Assembly (NCBI RefSeq): GCF_000755145.1
Contig: NZ_CP009228.1
Span: forward strand, 1,535,694 to 1,599,693
Length of the DNA: 64,000 bases
Source of the DNA: Treponema putidum
GTDB lineage: Bacteria > Spirochaetota > Spirochaetia > Treponematales > Treponemataceae
Reading direction: 5' to 3'
The notes beneath the pieces are model-generated. The model saw nothing but the letters and a program-made list of their open reading frames with translations. It searched no databases and was not told the DNA's origin. Position 1 is the first letter of the stretch; each line of letters begins with the position of its first letter. The position numbers and the translations under genes were made by a program. This document shows positions 9,178 to 18,039 of this stretch, one piece after another.

Positions 9178-10380
9178 ATGCGGTTTAGTTCCCATTATAA
9201 AATGGAAGGTGATGATATAATCGATTACGTATTTGAGCACAGTAATTTTTTTGATTCAAATGAAAATTTAATTTGCGAAGAAATAGGAGACGGTAATATA
9301 AATTATGTTTACCGGATTTTCGATAATAACACAAAAAAATCTCTCATTTTAAAACAAGCTGATGTTCAAACAAGAGTCCGTCCCGACGGATATTTAAACC
9401 CCGACAGGAGTATACGTGAAGCTGAAGTTTTAAAGCTGTATAACGAATCTGCTCCCGATTTTTCTCCAAAAATAATCTATGCAGATCCGGTTATGGCTGC
9501 AATCATAATGGAAGATATCGGTTCTTATTCCAATTTGAGAATAGAATTAATGGCCGGAAAAATATTTTACGGAATTGAAAAACTGATTGCCCGTTTTATC
9601 GTAGACACAAGCCTCCCTTCCACTGATTTGGTTTTAGGTTATCAAAAAAAATTTAAAGCAGCAGTCAAATTTTATAATCCCGATCTTTGTAAAATTACGG
9701 AAGACTTAGTTTTTACTCACCCTTATAAGGATGTGAGACAAAGAAATATTCTATTACCCGAAAATGCCGAGTGGCTTAAAAAAAAGTTTTATGAAGATTC
9801 AAACCTCATTGCAAGGGTTGCAGTCTTAAAAGAAAAATTCAATAACTATCCTCAAGGGCTTATTCACGGGGATCTGCATTCGGGCTCCATCTTTGTAAAA
9901 AATGAAAATGAAGAAACGAAGATAAAAATAATCGATCCCGAATTCGCCTTTTACGGTCCAATAGCCTATGACCTTGGGAATGTTCTTGCTCATTTTATTT
10001 TTGCTCAAAGCTATGCAAAATATTCGACTCTTTTTGTTGATAAGGAAAAGCAAAGAACTGACTTTTTATCTTGGCTTGAAAACGCAAAAAACAATCTATT
10101 TAAATTCTTCTATGTGTTTGCAAAAGATTTTCTTATTAAAAATATAAAAGATCCGGTTTATCAAAACGAAATTTTTATTGACAACTATATCGAAAAAATA
10201 AAAATTGATGCCGTTTCTTTTTGCGGTACCGAATTAAATAGAAGGATAATCGGTTCTGCAAAAACAGCTGAAATTACAAGCATAAAAAAAATCGAAAACC
10301 GTATTGCCCTTGAAAGGGATTTAGCCGAACTGGGATGTGCCATGATTCTAAACCCCGAAGAAATTTTAAGAGGACTTTAA
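9178..10380 (+). CDS. mtnK: S-methyl-5-thioribose kinase
   Basis: Phosphorylates methylthioribose in methionine salvage. The fold is protein-kinase-like: nucleotide loop GDGNINYVYRIF near residues 36-47, catalytic loop LIHGDLHSGSIFV at about 226-238, and metal-binding motif DPEFAFYGP, which is diagnostic of MtnK. The 400-residue length is normal. Start ATG follows GGAGG by 6 bases. It is sandwiched between a membrane protein and mnmA with very short gaps; the other salvage genes (mtnA, mtnN) are not in the window. Confidence 0.93.
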   Translation: MRFSSHYKMEGDDIIDYVFEHSNFFDSNENLICEEIGDGNINYVYRIFDNNTKKSLILKQADVQTRVRPDGYLNPDRSIREAEVLKLYNESAPDFSPKIIYADPVMAAIIMEDIGSYSNLRIELMAGKIFYGIEKLIARFIVDTSLPSTDLVLGYQKKFKAAVKFYNPDLCKITEDLVFTHPYKDVRQRNILLPENAEWLKKKFYEDSNLIARVAVLKEKFNNYPQGLIHGDLHSGSIFVKNENEETKIKIIDPEFAFYGPIAYDLGNVLAHFIFAQSYAKYSTLFVDKEKQRTDFLSWLENAKNNLFKFFYVFAKDFLIKNIKDPVYQNEIFIDNYIEKIKIDAVSFCGTELNRRIIGSAKTAEITSIKKIENRIALERDLAELGCAMILNPEEILRGL

Positions 10381-10385
10381 ACCTG

Positions 10386-11483
10386 ATGAAGGCTCTTGTG
10401 GGTTTGAGCGGAGGTGTTGATTCCGCCGTTGCGGCAAAGCTATTGATAGATCAAGGCTATGATGTTACAGGAGTTACGATACAGCTCTTGCCGAAATTAT
10501 CCGGTATTTATAAAGAACAGACCGATGATATTGAAGATGCAAAAAAAGTTGCAGACAAGCTCGGTATTAAGCACATTGTATACGATATGAGGGAAACTTT
10601 TAAGGCTGAAATCATCGACTACTTTGTAGAAGAATACAAACAAGGAAGAACGCCCAATCCCTGCTTTATATGTAACAGCAAAATTAAATTCGGCCTTTTT
10701 TTAGAGCAGGCTTTAAAAGGCGGCTTCGATAAAATTGCAACAGGACATTATGCAAAAATAGAAAAAACCGAAATTGAAGGCGAAAAAAGATTTTTGCTAA
10801 GACAAGCTGAAGATGCTCAAAAAGATCAAAGCTACTTTTTAGCTCTTCTTACTCAAGAGCAGCTTTCCCATTCCATTTTCCCCTTAGGAGGTTTTACCAA
10901 AGAAAGAGTTAGGAAAATAGCCGAAGATGCAGGCCTTATAAATGCTCATCGTCCCGACAGCCAAGATATCTGCTTTGTTCCCGATGACGATTACACAAGG
11001 GTAATAAATGCTCTTGCATCGGATTCTTTTAAAGAGGGAAAATTTGTAGACATGCAAGGAAACGAAATAGGCCGCCACAAAGGGCTTCAATATTACACGA
11101 TAGGCCAAAGGCGGGGACTTGCAATTGCAATGGGTTTTCCCGTTTACGTTGTAAAAAAAGATGCAAAGGAGAATACGGTTACTGTAGGCAAGAGCGAAGA
11201 TCTATTTGCCGCAAGCCTCATCACTTCAAATGTAAATATAATCTCAAAAAAAACAATAGATAAAGAAATAGACATTGAGGTAAAAACACGGTACCGCCAA
11301 CAAAAGAAAAAAGCAAAATTAATTCCGCTAAAAAGTGAAGAGCTTAAACCTACGGGAAAATTTAAAGTAGAATTTATAGAGCCTGAAAAAGCCGTCGCCG
11401 AAGGACAGGCTGCCGTCTTTTATGACGGGGATTATATTATCGGAGGCGGAATAATAGAATCGGTTGAGAGGATTGTATTATGA
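10386..11483 (+). CDS. mnmA: tRNA-specific 2-thiouridylase MnmA
   Basis: Thiolates U34 of tRNA Lys, Glu and Gln using persulfide sulfur. The PP-loop ATPase motif GLSGGVDS is at residues 5-12. The catalytic cysteines lie in NPCFICN and SQDICFV, and the C-terminal barrel contains YYTIGQRRGL. I start it at the ATG at 10386 because it sits just before the PP-loop and has AGAGGA upstream. The longer open frame from 10335 would run into mtnK and adds unrelated residues. 365 residues is normal for the family. A weak hairpin at 11485-11518 follows. Confidence 0.95.
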   Translation: MKALVGLSGGVDSAVAAKLLIDQGYDVTGVTIQLLPKLSGIYKEQTDDIEDAKKVADKLGIKHIVYDMRETFKAEIIDYFVEEYKQGRTPNPCFICNSKIKFGLFLEQALKGGFDKIATGHYAKIEKTEIEGEKRFLLRQAEDAQKDQSYFLALLTQEQLSHSIFPLGGFTKERVRKIAEDAGLINAHRPDSQDICFVPDDDYTRVINALASDSFKEGKFVDMQGNEIGRHKGLQYYTIGQRRGLAIAMGFPVYVVKKDAKENTVTVGKSEDLFAASLITSNVNIISKKTIDKEIDIEVKTRYRQQKKKAKLIPLKSEELKPTGKFKVEFIEPEKAVAEGQAAVFYDGDYIIGGGIIESVERIVL

Positions 11484-11484
11484 A

Positions 11485-11518
11485 TTGCAGAAATGTCCTT
11501 AAATTTGACATTTTGCAA
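11485..11518. terminator. Convergent terminator-like hairpin after mnmA
   Basis: TTGCAGAAATGTC and GACATTTTGCAA pair over 12 positions with one bulge in the gap between the converging mnmA and S41-like lipoprotein genes. Low G+C and no strong T run make it a weak call. Confidence 0.4.
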
Positions 11519-11544
11519 ATGTTATATCATTAATATCAAAGACT

Positions 11545-13050
11545 TCATAGGTTTTCTAAAACGAAATTTAAGCAGGGATCGTTTTGATTTTTAATATCTT
11601 CAATCGTATCCATAATAAAAACATCAGGCGATATGCCCTTATTGTTAATTTCCATATTATTGTACATAGTTTTTTGCAATGATAGTACAATTGAAAAATT
11701 ATTTGTAAGCTTAAATATTCCGATGTTTCCTGTAGCTCCTTTAGTATTTGTTCCGATTAGCCTTATGTTTAATTCTTTACAAAAACATGCAAAATTATCG
11801 CAAGCGGAACCGCTTTTGTAAGATGTAAAAACGGTTATATTTTTATTATGGATTTTATATTTATTTGCAGCCGAGATAAGCTTTTCTTCTAATTTTTCCA
11901 TCTCATTAAATTGCATAAGAAAGTTGTCTATTTGTTGTAATATTTTATCTTCTTCTGCCGACATTAACAATTGATGGGCTTTCATTAATTTAGCATCGTT
12001 AATAAAAGTATTTAGTTTTATAAGGGTATCATGATTTATCACCTTTAAATTTGTATCTTTTATTGCAGCCAGAGTAATCAGAATAGGCGTTAATCGGCGT
12101 TGAAAATCTTTAATATTGATTGAAGATATTTCAATATCGGTTTTTCCTGTAAGTATTTTTAAAATTGCAAATCCTATACTTGAATTACTGCCGCTATTTT
12201 TTCGAATGTCCAAAATAAGATGATCGGAATTTTCTAACAAAGGAATAATTTTTTCAATAAATTCATCTATCATACGGTAATCCCAAAAATTATGTATTTG
12301 TATCAAAGCATATTTTTCTTTAATCTTATAAATCGAAAAATTATAGCTTGAATATATCTTATTGAGTTTATCATAATAATCAGGGATTTTATTAAATTTT
12401 ACATTACCTATGTTCTTTTGAGGAATTGAATATTTCAATTCCAAATTAACTTCATTTTTATCGACCTCAAATGTAAATTTTATTTTTTTATTTTGTGAAG
12501 AATATAAAAGCCGTTTTATCATTGAATTTTCAAAAGCATGAGGCGTTTTTACTGGAATATATTTTGCAATATTATTTAATAAATATTTTTTTGTATCTTC
12601 ATCATTAATTTTTATAAGCTCTGAACCTAGAGGTATTTTTATATTGTTTTCTTTATATGAAAGATAGTATTTCCCGTCAGCATAGTCCACTCCGGCAGGT
12701 AAAAAATAAAAAGGAGTGTTTGAGCCTTGTTCGTAAAAAACGGCAGTATGTCCGTCATTGATTACAGCTAATAACTCTTCAAAGTATGTGTAAATTTTAT
12801 ATTTATCGCTTTCATACATAATTTTATTTGAAAGCTCAAAATATTTTTCATTAAGATTATTTAAAATAACATCATTTAAAAAAGGAGAATACTCTTTAAT
12901 ATATGAATATAATTCTGCTAAACTTATAATGTGGTTTTTATTTTGCTCAGCTGTTAAAGTCCTATTAGAGAATGTATCAGTATCAGAACAGCCTAAAAAT
13001 ATTACAATAATACAAATTATAAATACGATTTTTTTATAATATCGCTTCAT
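11545..13050 (-). CDS. S41 (C-terminal processing) peptidase-like lipoprotein
   Basis: Predicted lipoprotein of 501 residues with a tail-specific-protease-like domain. I start at the ATG at 13050 since it opens a lipoprotein signal (MKRYYKK, hydrophobic core, lipobox IFLGC); the open frame extends 22 codons further without signal features. The C-terminal half has the S41 pattern: LILDIRKNSGSNSS (substrate loop) and VFTSYKSGSACDNFACF with the likely nucleophile Ser, then GTNTKGATGN. Substrate is unknown. It is very AT-rich compared with its neighbours and stands alone, converging on mnmA. Confidence 0.78.
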   Translation of the reverse strand: MKRYYKKIVFIICIIVIFLGCSDTDTFSNRTLTAEQNKNHIISLAELYSYIKEYSPFLNDVILNNLNEKYFELSNKIMYESDKYKIYTYFEELLAVINDGHTAVFYEQGSNTPFYFLPAGVDYADGKYYLSYKENNIKIPLGSELIKINDEDTKKYLLNNIAKYIPVKTPHAFENSMIKRLLYSSQNKKIKFTFEVDKNEVNLELKYSIPQKNIGNVKFNKIPDYYDKLNKIYSSYNFSIYKIKEKYALIQIHNFWDYRMIDEFIEKIIPLLENSDHLILDIRKNSGSNSSIGFAILKILTGKTDIEISSINIKDFQRRLTPILITLAAIKDTNLKVINHDTLIKLNTFINDAKLMKAHQLLMSAEEDKILQQIDNFLMQFNEMEKLEEKLISAANKYKIHNKNITVFTSYKSGSACDNFACFCKELNIRLIGTNTKGATGNIGIFKLTNNFSIVLSLQKTMYNNMEINNKGISPDVFIMDTIEDIKNQNDPCLNFVLENL

Positions 13051-13232
13051 GCTTGTTATTTTAACATAAATTAAATAGCGTGTAAACAGATATAAGGTAT
13101 GTTGTTGATTGCTCATTTCATAGGAATTTTCACTTGGCCCTCAAGACAAAGTTCAAAAAAAATGTTATAATCTTTTAAATTGATAAAATGTAAGCTATTA
13201 TAAATTACGATAGCCATTTTATGGAGGTTACT

Positions 13233-14042
13233 ATGATAAAACTTGCAACAATTGCCGGATCGGATGCTTCCGGAGGAGCCGGTTTGGAAGCCGACTTAAA
13301 AACCTTTCAGGAATACGGCGTATACGGAATGGCCGCCGTTACCGTAATTGCAACTATGAATCCCGATAAAGAGTGGGGACATGAGGTTTTTCCTCTTGAT
13401 GAGCAAACGATAAGAGCCCAGCTTGAAACCATCTTTAAGGGTATAGGTGTTAATGCTGCAAAAACGGGAATGCTTGCAACAAATTATGCAGTTGAACTTT
13501 CTGCCGAATACTTAAAAAAATATAATGTAGAAAATTATGTGCTGGATCCTGTTATGGTTTGTAAGGGCGGCGATCTTGCCCTAAACCCAGAGCTCAATAA
13601 TCTTATCATCGAAAAACTTCTGCCCTTAGCAAGGGTTATTACACCGAATCTTTTTGAAGCCGGCCAAATTGCAAAAATGCCGACACCTTCTACAATTGAA
13701 GAAATAAAGGAAGCATGTAAGATTATTCATGGAATGGGCGTTCCCTATGTCTTTATAAAAGGCGGACCCAAATTACAGGGAGAGCAATCAGCCGTAGATA
13801 TTTTTTATGACGGAGAACAATTCTTAAAGGTTGAAGGCGGGCTTATAGATACAAGATGGACACATGGAGCCGGCTGTACAACAGCCGCAGCTATCGCCGC
13901 AGGTTTAGGCACAGGCCTTGAACCGTATGAAGCCGTAAGAAGAGCAAAAAAGTTTATCACCTTGAGCCTTCAAAACGGATTCCAGCTTAATAAATGGGTC
14001 GGACCCGGTAACCCTGCCGCATGGCGAAAGAGTTTTAATTAA
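13233..14042 (+). CDS. pdxK: Pyridoxal/pyridoxine kinase, ThiD-like (PdxK)
   Basis: Ribokinase-fold kinase of B6 vitamers. The sequence is of the ThiD fold (IAGSDASGGAG, then THGAGCTTAAAIAA) but follows B. subtilis PdxK closely from memory, with motifs YGMAAVTVI, DPVMVCKGG and the tail NKWVGPG. I therefore prefer pyridoxal kinase to HMP-P kinase. The start is the ATG at 13233; the upstream in-frame ATG at 13221 overlaps its GGAGG ribosome binding site. 269 residues. Single gene with its own terminator at 14056-14094; no thiamine genes are nearby, which also favours B6. Confidence 0.85.
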   Translation: MIKLATIAGSDASGGAGLEADLKTFQEYGVYGMAAVTVIATMNPDKEWGHEVFPLDEQTIRAQLETIFKGIGVNAAKTGMLATNYAVELSAEYLKKYNVENYVLDPVMVCKGGDLALNPELNNLIIEKLLPLARVITPNLFEAGQIAKMPTPSTIEEIKEACKIIHGMGVPYVFIKGGPKLQGEQSAVDIFYDGEQFLKVEGGLIDTRWTHGAGCTTAAAIAAGLGTGLEPYEAVRRAKKFITLSLQNGFQLNKWVGPGNPAAWRKSFN

Positions 14043-14055
14043 TTTGTAATTGCCG

Positions 14056-14094
14056 ATGGGTAATAAGTGTATAAGCCGCTTATTACCCATTTTA
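14056..14094 (+). terminator. Terminator of pdxK
   Basis: ATGGGTAATAAG (14056-14067) and CTTATTACCCAT (14079-14090) form a perfect 12-bp stem followed by TTTT. It starts 14 bases after the pdxK stop. Confidence 0.75.
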
Positions 14095-14235
14095 AATTTT
14101 TATCCTTTCTTTAAAATTACTTCCTTATATTGTATATGACAAATGTCATATTTAAACTCGCAAAAATATGACAATTTTCAGTTTTAAAATTTCAAAAAAA
14201 AGATATAATTATATACAAAAGATTAGATTATAGAT

Positions 14236-14404
14236 AGGAGGTGTGATAAACAGTTCGGCAGAAATTCAGCCTCACTGTTTATCTGCCGAGTTTTGTGCAA
14301 AGCACAAAACATCGCATTATTGTATGCAGTTTTGCAAAGCAAAACTGCGTGAAAAAACTTTTTTTCGGAAGCTTAGGCTTCTTGCAAAAAGTTTTTATGG
14401 AGGA
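14236..14404 (+). promoter_or_regulatory. Tandem-hairpin leader element A, upstream of the ABC exporter
   Basis: Begins with AGGAGG and a GTG (14243) and ends in the GGAGG of the ABC ATPase gene. It contains four consecutive stems. Stem 1 is GATAAACAGT/ACTGTTTATC (14245-14283) with an inner GGC/GCC. Stem 2 is GTTTTGTGC/GCACAAAAC (14290-14310), followed by ATCGCAT. Stem 3 is GCAGTTTTGC/GCAAAACTGC (14326-14348), and stem 4 is AAAAACTTTTT/AAAAAGTTTTT (14353-14396). Stems 1 and 2 and the RTCGCAT tail recur in element B (41991-42059), with compensating base changes. The reading frame from the GTG begins MINSSA and ends PHCLS, as in B, so a leader peptide is possible. A regulatory or mobile origin cannot be decided here. 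Confidence 0.7.
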
Positions 14405-14408
14405 ATTT

Positions 14409-15341
14409 ATGATTTTAACGGTAAAAAATCTTGTAAAACGGTACAATGAAAAAACGGCACTTGATCACTTTAATATGGAAGTTAAAGAAGGAGAGATTCT
14501 CGGCCTTTTGGGCCCTAACGGATGCGGAAAAACTACAGCTATAAACTGTATGCTTTCCCTTTTAAAACACGGCAAGGGTGAAATCATCATTTTCGGCGAA
14601 GAAATGAAGCCTAACGCCCTGCATATAAAAAAAAGAATAGGCCTTGTTCCTCAAGAGGTTTCGGTTTTCTATGATTTTACCGTAAAACAAAACATAGATT
14701 ATTTTTGCGGCCTCTATGTAAACAATACTCAAGAGAGAAAAAAGCTGGTAGATGAAGCAATCGATTTTGTAGGCTTAAACAATTATGCTTCATTCCGTGC
14801 AAAAAAACTTTCAGGAGGTCTTCTCCGCCGGCTCAATATTGCATGCGGCATAGCTCATAAACCTGAACTGATTTTTTTGGATGAGCCCACAGTTGCCGTC
14901 GATGCCCAAAGCCGAAACTTCATTCTTTCAGGAATAAAGGAACTGGCAAAAAGAGGAAGCACCGTCGTGTATACTACCCATTATCTTGAAGAAGTTGAAG
15001 AGCTTTGCGATAGAATCATTATCATGGATGAGGGAAGAGATATAGCAAACGGCACCTTAGAAGAATTGCACAAGCTGATCCGCACAAGCGAAAAAATGGT
15101 TGTTGAATTTGTTGAAACTAAGGATAACCTGCAAGAAGAACTAAAAAAAATTCCTCATGTTTTGGAAGTTACCAAAAACGGAAACGAGTTTTTAATCAGT
15201 TTTGAAAATTCGATTAACAACTTAAACGAACTTATTTTATTTATCAATAATAATAGTTTGGCTTATACCAAATTATATTCGGAGTTACCCAGCTTAAACG
15301 ATATTTTCTTGGAGCTTACGGGAAAGGAGTTAAGAGACTGA
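14409..15341 (+). CDS. ABC-2 type exporter, ATP-binding protein
   Basis: ATPase of an ABC-2 exporter, 310 residues. Walker A GPNGCGKTT is at about 36-44, the signature LSGGLLRRLNIA at about 136-147, and Walker B LIFLDEPTVAVDA follows. The C-terminal 80 residues form the accessory domain usual in drug or polysaccharide exporters. Start ATG at 14409 has GGAGG 5 bases upstream; longer frames run into the hairpin leader. It is followed without a gap by two permease genes (stop and start adjoin at 15341), so the three make one transporter. Substrate is unknown. Confidence 0.92.
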   Translation: MILTVKNLVKRYNEKTALDHFNMEVKEGEILGLLGPNGCGKTTAINCMLSLLKHGKGEIIIFGEEMKPNALHIKKRIGLVPQEVSVFYDFTVKQNIDYFCGLYVNNTQERKKLVDEAIDFVGLNNYASFRAKKLSGGLLRRLNIACGIAHKPELIFLDEPTVAVDAQSRNFILSGIKELAKRGSTVVYTTHYLEEVEELCDRIIIMDEGRDIANGTLEELHKLIRTSEKMVVEFVETKDNLQEELKKIPHVLEVTKNGNEFLISFENSINNLNELILFINNNSLAYTKLYSELPSLNDIFLELTGKELRD

Positions 15342-16397
15342 TGAAATTCTTTTTACGCGAAATAAAATATTATAGTATCGGCATGTTTTATTCTTTAGAC
15401 GGAATGTTTTGGACGCTTTTATATCCCATTCTTATGGCTGGGCTGTTCTTTACAATATTTTCGGCCGTAGGTAATTCCGATACCGGTAAAATAGAAATCG
15501 GAATTGAAAAAGACAATCCTGTTTATTATCCGCTTAAATTTACAGGGATGTTTGATACAAAAATAATAGATGAGACATCGGCAAATGAGATGCTCCGTAC
15601 AAAAAAAATAAAAGCCTTTGTTGAAGCCGATCAATCTTTGAGGTTGAGCGAAGACGGATTATCTCAGACAATAACAAAAACCGTGCTGGATCAAATAAAA
15701 CAAATCGAAGCCCTTAATATTCCAATGAAGTCTTTTGAATACGGTAAAAATTATGTCGAAAGTAAAAACGAAAAAATGAGTTTGAGCATTATATTGTTCT
15801 ATTCTCTTTTGGCAATGGTTTCGATTTATACAATGTTCGGTTCGATAGATATAGCTGTAAAAATACAGGGTAATATTTCAAAAATCGGAGCAAGAATTTG
15901 TACAACTCCTATTAAACGCTTTTATTCTTATCTTGCAGGAATTATATTTTACTTTATCTTTAACCTTACAGCCAATCTCATATATATTTCCTTTGTGCTC
16001 TTTGTTTTAAAGATACCATTTATTACCGATTTTAAAATTACTCTTTTGCTTTTGATCTATGCGAATTTTTTTTGGAGCAGCCCTCGGCTTATTTATAGGC
16101 TCAACGCCTATTGGAGATATCCGGTCAAAAACTATGATATGTATTTTTACAAGTCTTTTTTTAGCCTTTTTATCCGGTATGATGGGGCCTGAGGTAAAAA
16201 TGTCCATTGAAAAAACAATACCGATTTTAGGAACAATAAATCCTATAGCTCTTTTTACTACCAATCTTTATAACATAAATATTTTGGGAGAATATAATGC
16301 AGTACCGGTATTTTTTATTGTCTACACAATAGGTATCGCAATTCTTTTATCTCTTTCATTTATTAACTCAAGGAAGGTGCAATATGATAGTTTATAA
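15341..16397 (+). pseudogene. ABC-2 exporter permease, frameshifted at an 8-T run
   Basis: First permease of the exporter. The frame opened at 15341 runs to 16192 but loses family character after YANFF at an 8-T run (16066-16073). Removing one T joins it to the second frame, which continues GAALGLFIGSTPIGD and ends at 16397 with further membrane segments. The corrected protein is about 351 residues with an N-terminal helix, a 100-residue extracellular loop and five or six C-terminal helices, as in ABC-2 permeases. It overlaps the next permease by 14 bases. The break may be a real inactivation, a slippage-corrected tract or a sequencing error; two similar homopolymer breaks occur in this window. 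Confidence 0.85.
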
Positions 16398-17550
16398 AAA
16401 CTTTTTAAGATTAATTTATACAAAAATAATCACTACTATTATTTATGTTGTTATTTTTTTGTTTATCAGTTTTATGACGCTAAGGTCTCAAAACTCTAAG
16501 GTAAGCGAATTTGAAGAAACACCCTTAACCGTAAATATAATCGACAGGGACGGCTCCGAACTATCAAAACATTTAATCTCTTATTTGAAGTCAAAACATG
16601 ATGTTATTATTATAGACGAAAAAGATAAGATCGATGAAGAAATTTTACGCAAGCTAAAAAAGGATATTTCTCTGCAAAGAATACATGCTGGGATTATTAT
16701 AAATAAGAATATGGAAGAAAATGTAATGAGCGGTAAAAAGGCCCTTATAACTTTTAAAGATGACAGAAAAAAGTCGGGCTTTTATATGGATTTACAGCTT
16801 AATACGTATTTAACCTTTGCTGCAAACGTAAAAAACGCTCAAGGATATTTCGATTTTCAGAGAATAGAAAAAGCTCTTCAAGTAAATACAAAGGTTAATA
16901 AGATTAGTTTTCAAAAAAATACTTCGGTAAATATTTGGTTTAAAATATTTTTTAACTATTTAGGCTGGATAGTTTTTTCCGTTGTTCTTAATTCTGTAGG
17001 CTGGGCTATGTTCGAGTTAAATAACGAACGCTTAAAAATGCGGAATAATGTTTCTCCGGTATCGACTTTACGCTTTGTTTGTGAAAACTTTTTGGCTCAA
17101 TTAACGATAGTAGTTCTTATTCTTTCAATATTGATAGGTTTTGCTATTATTACAAATATAACGAGATTGGAAAATATCCCTCTTTTATTCTATACGTTTA
17201 ATGCCTTAATGTACACGGCTGTTATTTTAAGTCTGACTTTTATGCTTAATTCTTTTTTAAAAAAAGGCTCTGTTATGGGTATACTCGGTACGGTGCTTCC
17301 TCTTTCGATGGCCTTTATTTCGGGTATCTTTGTTGAACAAGAACTCCTGCCGGATTTTATTGTAAATATCTCCCGCCTTTTCCCGACCTATTATTATATA
17401 AGGGCAAACGAATTTACCCAAGTTAATTTATCGATTGATTGGAAAAATATCGGAATGCTCTTTTTATTCCTATTTCTTTATTTTACTGTGGGTACCTACT
17501 TTTCAAAATTAGGAAGGTCTCAAAGCAAGATAGAATTTAGTCAGCAATAA
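16384..17550 (+). CDS. ABC-2 exporter permease
   Basis: Second permease of the same exporter, 388 residues, intact. It has one N-terminal helix (about 15-33), a long extracytoplasmic segment to about 185, then five to six helices ending GMLFLFLFLYFTVGTYF. This is the ABC-2_membrane_3 layout. The start codon lies 14 bases inside the preceding permease gene, implying translational coupling. The operon ends at the inverted repeat 17554-17611. Confidence 0.88.
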   Translation: MIVYKNFLRLIYTKIITTIIYVVIFLFISFMTLRSQNSKVSEFEETPLTVNIIDRDGSELSKHLISYLKSKHDVIIIDEKDKIDEEILRKLKKDISLQRIHAGIIINKNMEENVMSGKKALITFKDDRKKSGFYMDLQLNTYLTFAANVKNAQGYFDFQRIEKALQVNTKVNKISFQKNTSVNIWFKIFFNYLGWIVFSVVLNSVGWAMFELNNERLKMRNNVSPVSTLRFVCENFLAQLTIVVLILSILIGFAIITNITRLENIPLLFYTFNALMYTAVILSLTFMLNSFLKKGSVMGILGTVLPLSMAFISGIFVEQELLPDFIVNISRLFPTYYYIRANEFTQVNLSIDWKNIGMLFLFLFLYFTVGTYFSKLGRSQSKIEFSQQ

Positions 17551-17553
17551 AAA

Positions 17554-17611
17554 AAGCCGGTAAGAGTTTTGGGTATATCTAAAAAAAGATTCCCTTTTGT
17601 CTTACCGGCTT
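17554..17611. terminator. Bidirectional terminator between ABC operon and selenoprotein gene
   Basis: AAGCCGGTAAGA (17554-17565) and TCTTACCGGCTT (17600-17611) form a perfect 12-bp stem around a 34-base loop. A runs and T runs on the two sides suit termination in both directions. It is placed between two converging transcripts. Confidence 0.7.
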
Positions 17612-17616
17612 CTTGC

Positions 17617-17898
17617 TTAAATCATTCCTTCAACCATCAGCTTTTCAAACCATAAAAAAGATCCGACTGTAATCGTTAAGGTTCCGTTAACGGAAGGAGT
17701 TCCCTTTTTAACATAAACGGTAATTCCGTTGTTTTCAAATTTATCGAAACTATCGATATTATTGGGCACACCGACATACACGGTCGGTTCTAATCTAGTA
17801 CCCCCTCAAGATGAGCACATCTGAAGTGCACAATAAACCGAGTCTGCATTTTTTTCTTTTATTTTATCTCTCGCAGAATCTTCAATTACAATATTCAT
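17617..17898 (-). CDS. Small selenoprotein with in-frame UGA (CC/Se-motif or HesB-like type)
   Basis: A 93-residue frame interrupted by one TGA at 17806-17808 (codon 31). Reading through gives MCSSU followed by GGTRLEPTVYVGVPNN and continues with good coding character to a TAA. The start ATG has GGAGG 7 bases upstream. A hairpin starts 17 bases after the UGA with its loop near +24 to +30, the distance typical of bacterial SECIS elements. The Cys-Ser-Ser-Sec redox-like motif and small size recall the 'CC/Se motif' (HesB-like) selenoprotein family. selA lies 10 kb away in the same window, and T. denticola is known to make selenoproteins. A simple pseudogene is the alternative but explains neither the hairpin nor the intact flanks. 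Confidence 0.78.
17770..17788 (-). promoter_or_regulatory. Candidate SECIS hairpin
   Basis: On the minus strand ACCGAC-CGTGTAT-GTCGGT forms a 6-bp stem and 7-base loop beginning 17 bases after the in-frame TGA. It lies inside the coding region, as bacterial SECIS elements do. Recognition by SelB is inferred from position only. Confidence 0.6.
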
Positions 17899-17943
17899 TT
17901 TTGGCCTCCAATAAGTTATAAAATAAAAATAAAAACTTTTTGA

Positions 17944-17974
17944 GTGAAAGTCAAGAAATCAATTAGGACTTTCA
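17944..17974 (-). terminator. Terminator-like hairpin after the lipoprotein gene
   Basis: TGAAAGTC (17944-17951) pairs with GACTTTCA (17967-17974); T-rich sequence follows on the minus strand. It separates the lipoprotein gene from the selenoprotein gene. Confidence 0.45.
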
Positions 17975-18039
17975 TATTTTTTTAATCTCTCTTTTCTGTA
18001 GTCATCGAGGGTTTTTCCTGTATTTGGAATTGTACCTGC

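Noticed and set aside
14245-14289. Pseudoknot in element A between TCGGCA and TGCCGA
   Set aside because: Pairing is possible on paper, but no linker remains to cross the 10-bp stem, and element B replaces it with a plain nested stem, so the simple hairpin is preferred.
14243-14449. 68-codon reading frame over hairpin element A as a gene
   Set aside because: It runs through the inverted repeats and overlaps the ABC gene in another frame. Only its first residues resemble the frame over element B, so it is kept at most as a leader peptide.
16190-16192. TGA at the end of the first permease frame as a selenocysteine codon
   Set aside because: The sequence before it is already out of frame after the T8 run and has lost membrane character; the other frame continues the protein.
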